Shown here in pieces: positions 59,998-64,000 of a stretch of 64,000 bases of DNA. This DNA comes from Cenococcum geophilum 1.58. Lineage: Eukaryota > Ascomycota > Dothideomycetes > Gloniales > Gloniaceae. The stretch spans positions 3,034,836 through 3,098,835 of the forward strand of contig KV748187.1 of assembly GCA_001692895.1 (NCBI GenBank). Reading direction: 5' to 3'. Below the pieces are notes generated by a model, which saw nothing but the letters and a program-made list of their open reading frames with translations, had not been told where the DNA came from and did no database searches. Each line of letters begins with the position of its first letter. Within the stretch, counting starts at the first letter, position 1. The position numbers were made by a program, and so were the translations under genes.

Positions 59998-61732
59998 ATG
60001 GGCAACCCCGAAACTGAAGGCGTTCCTGAGAAGGAGCTTCCTATATTTGGAAATGCGGGTCGACAGGGCCCCGCGACTCGCAGGAAGAGCTCCGTTGTCA
60101 GCCCTGAGATTCTCGCAGGAGAGATCTTTGACCGGCGCTATGAGAGAACCCAGCGTGGGCTGAAATCTCGGTAAGCATTAAGGTCTCTCAATTCACCGAG
60201 CAAGTTTCTGAAAGTCTCCTAGGCATGCCCAGATGATTGCTCTCGGCGGCACAATTGGAACAGGTCTATTTGTCGGATCGGGACAGACGCTTGCAAGAGG
60301 TGGCCCTGCTTTCATTCTTGGGTCATACCTCCTAATGTCGTTCATGGTCTTCTGCGTTGTCACGGCCATTACCGAAATCGCTGCTTATTTGCCTACCCCT
60401 GGATCGTCGATGAACCTGTTCGGTTATCGCTACGTTTCGAGATCGTTAGGCTTCGCTCTTGGATGGCTTTACTTTTACTCTCTCGGTATTCTCGTGCCAT
60501 ACGAAATCACAGCAGCTAGCTTGGTTATAGGTTACTGGAATTCTCCCGTCAACATCGCTGTCTGGATCTCAATCATGGTCGTTGTTATAGTCGGACTGAA
60601 TTCCCTGCCAGTGAGGTTCTACGGCGAAACAGAGTTTTGGTTTGCTTCGACAAAGGTCATTATGATGATTGGGCTTTTGATGGTATCATTTATCCTCTTT
60701 TGGGGTGGCGGCCCAGATCATGACAGATTAGGATTCCGCTATTGGAAGCACCCAGGCGCGGCCAACACTTACTTGGCGAGTGGTAATACTGGGAGATTCC
60801 TCGCCCTGCTCTCTACTCTAGTTCTGTCCGCTTTTCCTTTCACATTTGCTCCTGAACTGCTGGTGGTTACCGCGGGTGAGATGAAGTCGCCCCGGCGCAA
60901 CCTCCCCACTGCTGCTCGCCGCTACATCTACCGTCTGTTTTTCTTCTACATCGGATGCGTTCTAGCCATCAGCGTTATCTGCCCGTCCAACGACCCCAAA
61001 ATCACCAACGGCGGTGCTGGCGCCGGTTCCTCCGCCTTTGTGATTGGCATCAAAAACGCCGGCATCCCCGTTCTCGACAGCATCATCAACGCCGGCATCA
61101 TCATCTCGGCGTGGTCGGCGGGCAACTCGTTCCTGTACCTCTCAAGCCGGTCGCTGTACTCGCTTGCACTGTCGGGAAACGCGCCGTCCTTCTTCAAAGC
61201 GTGCACTAGATCCGGGGTGCCGTACCGGGCGGTGGCCTGCTCGTCGCTGTTCTGCGCCCTCGCGTACCTCAACGTCGGGTCCTCGGCGTCGGTCGTGTTC
61301 AACTGGTTCGTCAACCTGACCAACACGTCGGGCTTCATCTCGTGGATCTGCTGCGGGATCATCTACCTGCGATTCCGCAAGGCGTGCGTCGCGCAGGGCG
61401 TCACCGACCTGCCGTACCGCTCGTGGATGCAGCCGTGGGGCTCGTGGGTCGCCATCGTCGGCTTCACCTTCTTGTGCTTGATTAATGGCTTCGATGTCTT
61501 CTGGCCGCAGAAGTGGAGCGCGAGCAGTTTCCTCACGGCATACATCGGCATCCCGATCTTCGTGGGTATTTACCTGGGCCATCGCGTCTATGCGCGTGCG
61601 GACCCGTGGGCGTATGATCCGTGGGAGGTGGACTTGCACACGGGCATGGAGGAGGTGCTGGCTGAGGAGCGGCCGCCGAAGCACGCAGATGATGGGAAGC
61701 TGTGGACGAAAGTGAAATTGATCTGGGAGTGA
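59998..61732 (+). CDS. amino-acid permease, AAT/YAT family (2 exons)
   Basis: Imports amino acids across the plasma membrane by proton symport. Exon 1 is 59998-60170 and exon 2 is 60223-61732, joined across a 52-nt GT-AG intron in phase 2; the join restores the family hallmark RHAQMIALGGTIGTGLFVG at the start of membrane helix 1. The protein is about 560 residues, normal for the family, with about 12 hydrophobic segments. Further family motifs are YLPTPGSS, FAPELLVVTAGEMKSPRRNLP and NLTNTSGFISWICCGIIYLRF. I chose ATG 59998 (context ACCATGG, next to an acidic N-terminal tail) over the in-frame ATG at 59950, which would add a short hydrophobic stretch. The substrate cannot be told from sequence alone. 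Codon third positions become much more G/C-rich from about 60950 onward. Confidence 0.93.
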
Positions 61733-62991
61733 GAGGAGGTGAGAGGGTGAACGGCACGGCCGGCGTCTTTTGCGCGAGCCTGGGGCTGGAGCCAGGAGTC
61801 ATTTCCTCCTTTCTGCTAGTTGAGTGATACTTAGAGGCTATCGTGAGACGCAAACAATTTAACTAAATGTTCTGTGCTGAGCTGTGCCCCGTGGCGCTGT
61901 TAATATTCCCGGGCCCTCGTGCGGTCGTGCTGGGTGAGACCATGGCTGGATGATTGCTCTTTGCATTTTCTGGTTACCTGGTGGTGTAGCTGTCAGCCTT
62001 TCGGCGGTATGGAGTCACGTGGTGATTGTGCCTTGGGCTATGTTCAGCCTAACAAGGATATTGAAAGCCACACGCCGGCCACACGCGAGCCACACTTAGC
62101 TTTTCGAGCCGCAGATGAGCGGTGACATGCAGCCACTTCCCGCATCTTACAGTCATTTATCAGCTAGAATGCGGCTACAAGGTTACAACTGATTGGATTA
62201 AGAAACCTAGACACCATAAAAGTGGGTTTGCTTCACCGAGAGACTTCCCGCGCAAATCCACGAGATATGCGCAAGGTCTTATATGTACAGCCACTTTGTC
62301 AATATCGTTAGCTTTGAATAAGAATCAAGGTTGTTTGATAGACGTGACCTGCACAAGGCTGTTTATGAGGTACTCAGAGTGCCAGAGAAGTCGCGCGCAC
62401 GGAGTCGTAACTTTGCGCGCGCCAAGCATAGCTGCGCTCCCTGCTAGAGTTGCTCACAAAATAAGCCAGTCCCACTGGCTTACAGCTGTAATTTGGAGAT
62501 ATGCGCTAGCAGTCTAGTCCGTTCTCGCCACTATAGTATTAAAGCTCGGTGTTTTCCACCAATAAGAGACAGTGACTTTCTGTGGCGGTGCAGTCGTTCT
62601 CACTCGCCTTAGGCGGCTACTGCGCCTCCGCGGCACCACCTCGCTGTGAAGCAAGAAGATATAACAACATTCCAATCCTCGAGCCTTTCAATTCATTAAA
62701 CAATTCTCTTATACTCTTCCTTGACACCTCGTTGCCAGTGCTAGCAGCCAGATTTGCAGGGCGTGACTTGCGGGTTTCCTGCTAGCTAACTATACAACTC
62801 TCTCGATCGCCTAACTAGACAAGGCTCTATCTCTCTCTCAGCCCTACGAACAACACAGCCAAGCGGATCTACCCTGCAGCCTACGCACACCAGTTCGCAT
62901 AACCATAACCCACCGCAGCGTCCCACTCCGCATCCTCCAATCCAGTGACAACCCACCACGCAACCCACGGTAGCACGGCACAACATCCGCA
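61733..62991. other. intergenic region, permease 3' side to the next promoter
   Basis: No gene recognised. A 131-codon plus-strand opening at 62122-62517 lacks a domain and is probably chance. About 62790-62990 is pyrimidine-rich (CTCTCTC runs), typical of filamentous-fungal promoters, and leads into the next gene. Confidence 0.45.
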
Positions 62992-63558
62992 ATGGCCTCC
63001 AACAACACCACCCCAGTGGCCTCCACAACCACCATCACCGCAATAACTTCCACCACCAACCCCGCGACACCAACGCCGCACCCGGCCTTCTCCGTCTGCA
63101 AGCCCCCCCACCCCCCTACTATCCCCGGCCGCAGCATATTCCTCGCCGGCAGCATCGAGATGGGCAAAGCCATCGACTGGCAACTCGACATCTCGACGCG
63201 GCTGTCCTCCTACGACGTCACGCTGCTCAACCCGCGGCGCGGCCACTGGGACGCCTCGCTGGTGCAGGACATCTCGGACGCCGAGTTCCGGGGGCAGGTC
63301 GAGTGGGAGCTCGACTGCCTCGACCGCTGCACCGCCATCGTCATGTTCTTCGACCCCGCCGCCCTGGCGCCCATCTCGCTGATGGAGCTCGGCCTGTACG
63401 CGCGCAGCGGCCGGCTGGTCGTCTGTTGCCCCAAGGGCTTCTGGAGGCGCGGGAACGTGCAGATTGTCTGTAGGCGGTTTGGCGTGAAGTTGGTGGAGAC
63501 GTTGGAGGAGCTGGTGGAGAGCGTGTTGGGGATGATTGGGGAGGAGCCGCGCGTTTGA
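62992..63558 (+). CDS. nucleoside 2-deoxyribosyltransferase-like protein
   Basis: 188 residues, no intron needed. After a Thr/Pro-rich N-terminal tail (1-45) comes the fold's first strand and loop SIFLAGSIEMG (48-58) followed by DWQ. Next are LLNPRRGHW, VEWELDCLDRC, and the active-site region FFDPAALAPISLMELGLYA, where Glu132 occupies the position of the catalytic nucleophile of the family. This matches the Nuc_deoxyri_tr2-type family (PF15891), whose relatives cleave or exchange the N-glycosidic bond of deoxynucleosides or hydrolyse related nucleotides. The actual substrate in fungi is not settled. The gene is strongly GC-rich at third positions. The upstream pyrimidine-rich tract and the open frame support this start. 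Confidence 0.85.
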   Translation: MASNNTTPVASTTTITAITSTTNPATPTPHPAFSVCKPPHPPTIPGRSIFLAGSIEMGKAIDWQLDISTRLSSYDVTLLNPRRGHWDASLVQDISDAEFRGQVEWELDCLDRCTAIVMFFDPAALAPISLMELGLYARSGRLVVCCPKGFWRRGNVQIVCRRFGVKLVETLEELVESVLGMIGEEPRV

Positions 63559-64000
63559 GCCGCGCGTTTCAGGGCAGCGGTGCATGGATGCGGTGTTTGG
63601 TGCCTTTGGAGCAGTCGGCTAGAGGACGGTATAGATCTGGTGATTTGGGTTTCATTGACTTGTTTGCTTGGTTGGTATTTTGCGAATTTTTTTTCTTCTC
63701 TGCCGCCTGGGAATGGACGGCTTTTCATGGCTAACGCTTCTCACGACATCACGATTGTGAGCATGTTGCTTATGGGTTTACGTATACCAGTGGCACGGAT
63801 GTACTATATTTGTGGTTTTTGAAGTATTTTGCTTACTTTCGGGATACGTTTTTATCTCCTTGTATTATACTTGATATATTTTAGTCAGCCGTGGCTGAAC
63901 ACGGCTGCAATTAGATATATTTGGAATATTTGCCTCTTGAAAGGATCGTGTGTCTGTCTAGCTGGACGCTAAATGTAGTAGGGCCGGTGAAGCAGGTCTT
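63559..64000. other. 3' flank, no gene recognised
   Basis: Downstream region of the previous gene, AT-richer after about 63820, with no feature I can support. Confidence 0.5.

Noticed and set aside
1-64000. tRNA or rRNA genes
   Set aside because: I looked for tRNA A and B box patterns and rRNA-like blocks by eye and saw none I could support; a covariance-model scan would be needed to be sure.

Overview
The window is nuclear DNA from a filamentous ascomycete (Pezizomycotina). Three things point there: short GT-AG introns of about 50-90 nt with CTAAC-type branch sites, fungal gene families (a SAM plus HMG-box regulator, an amino-acid permease of the fungal AAT/YAT kind, a FunK1 kinase and a DUF3435 recombinase), and a sharp split into normal gene-bearing DNA and a very AT-rich, stop-riddled repeat block with the marks of repeat-induced point mutation (RIP). 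In that block TpA is everywhere, CpA/TpG is scarce, Gln and Trp codons have become TAG/TAA, and catalytic Asp/Glu have become Asn/Lys. I could not compute RIP indices; this is read by eye.

Layout. Left flank, 1-11111: a five-exon SAM/HMG-box gene on the minus strand (1033-2821), a 3.5-kb divergent intergenic region, and a long intronless gene for a DEDDy 3'-5' exonuclease with a C-terminal helix-turn-helix (6303-10439). Repeat block, 11114-58999 (47.9 kb): no intact gene. Right flank, 59002-64000: a two-exon amino-acid permease (59998-61732) and a small nucleoside 2-deoxyribosyltransferase-like gene (62992-63558).

The repeat block can be read as nested insertions. Element A is a mariner-like transposon. 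Its two 86-bp terminal inverted repeats lie at 13480-13565 and 58914-58999, and its transposase sits at the right end. Element B, a Tc1-like transposon (11114-13477), shares A's left TA target site and carries a 193-bp RIP-free solo LTR with a perfect 5-bp duplication. Inside A lies a degenerate multi-gene composite (about 13566-57869). Its first recognisable gene is a RIP-destroyed DUF3435 tyrosine recombinase pointing inward, the arrangement of a Starship captain. It is followed by remnants of a BTB/POZ protein, a FunK1 kinase, a second protein kinase, several unrecognised reading frames and three satellite-like arrays. A Ty3/gypsy chromovirus (48004-56918, minus strand, 215-bp LTRs, ATAGT duplications) is inserted in the composite.

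The flanking genes look intact and ordinary and show no operon-like link. The main points of interest are the nesting, the captain-led composite that may be a fossil Starship, and the few sequences inside the block that escaped or post-date RIP (the solo LTR and a 17-bp minisatellite).
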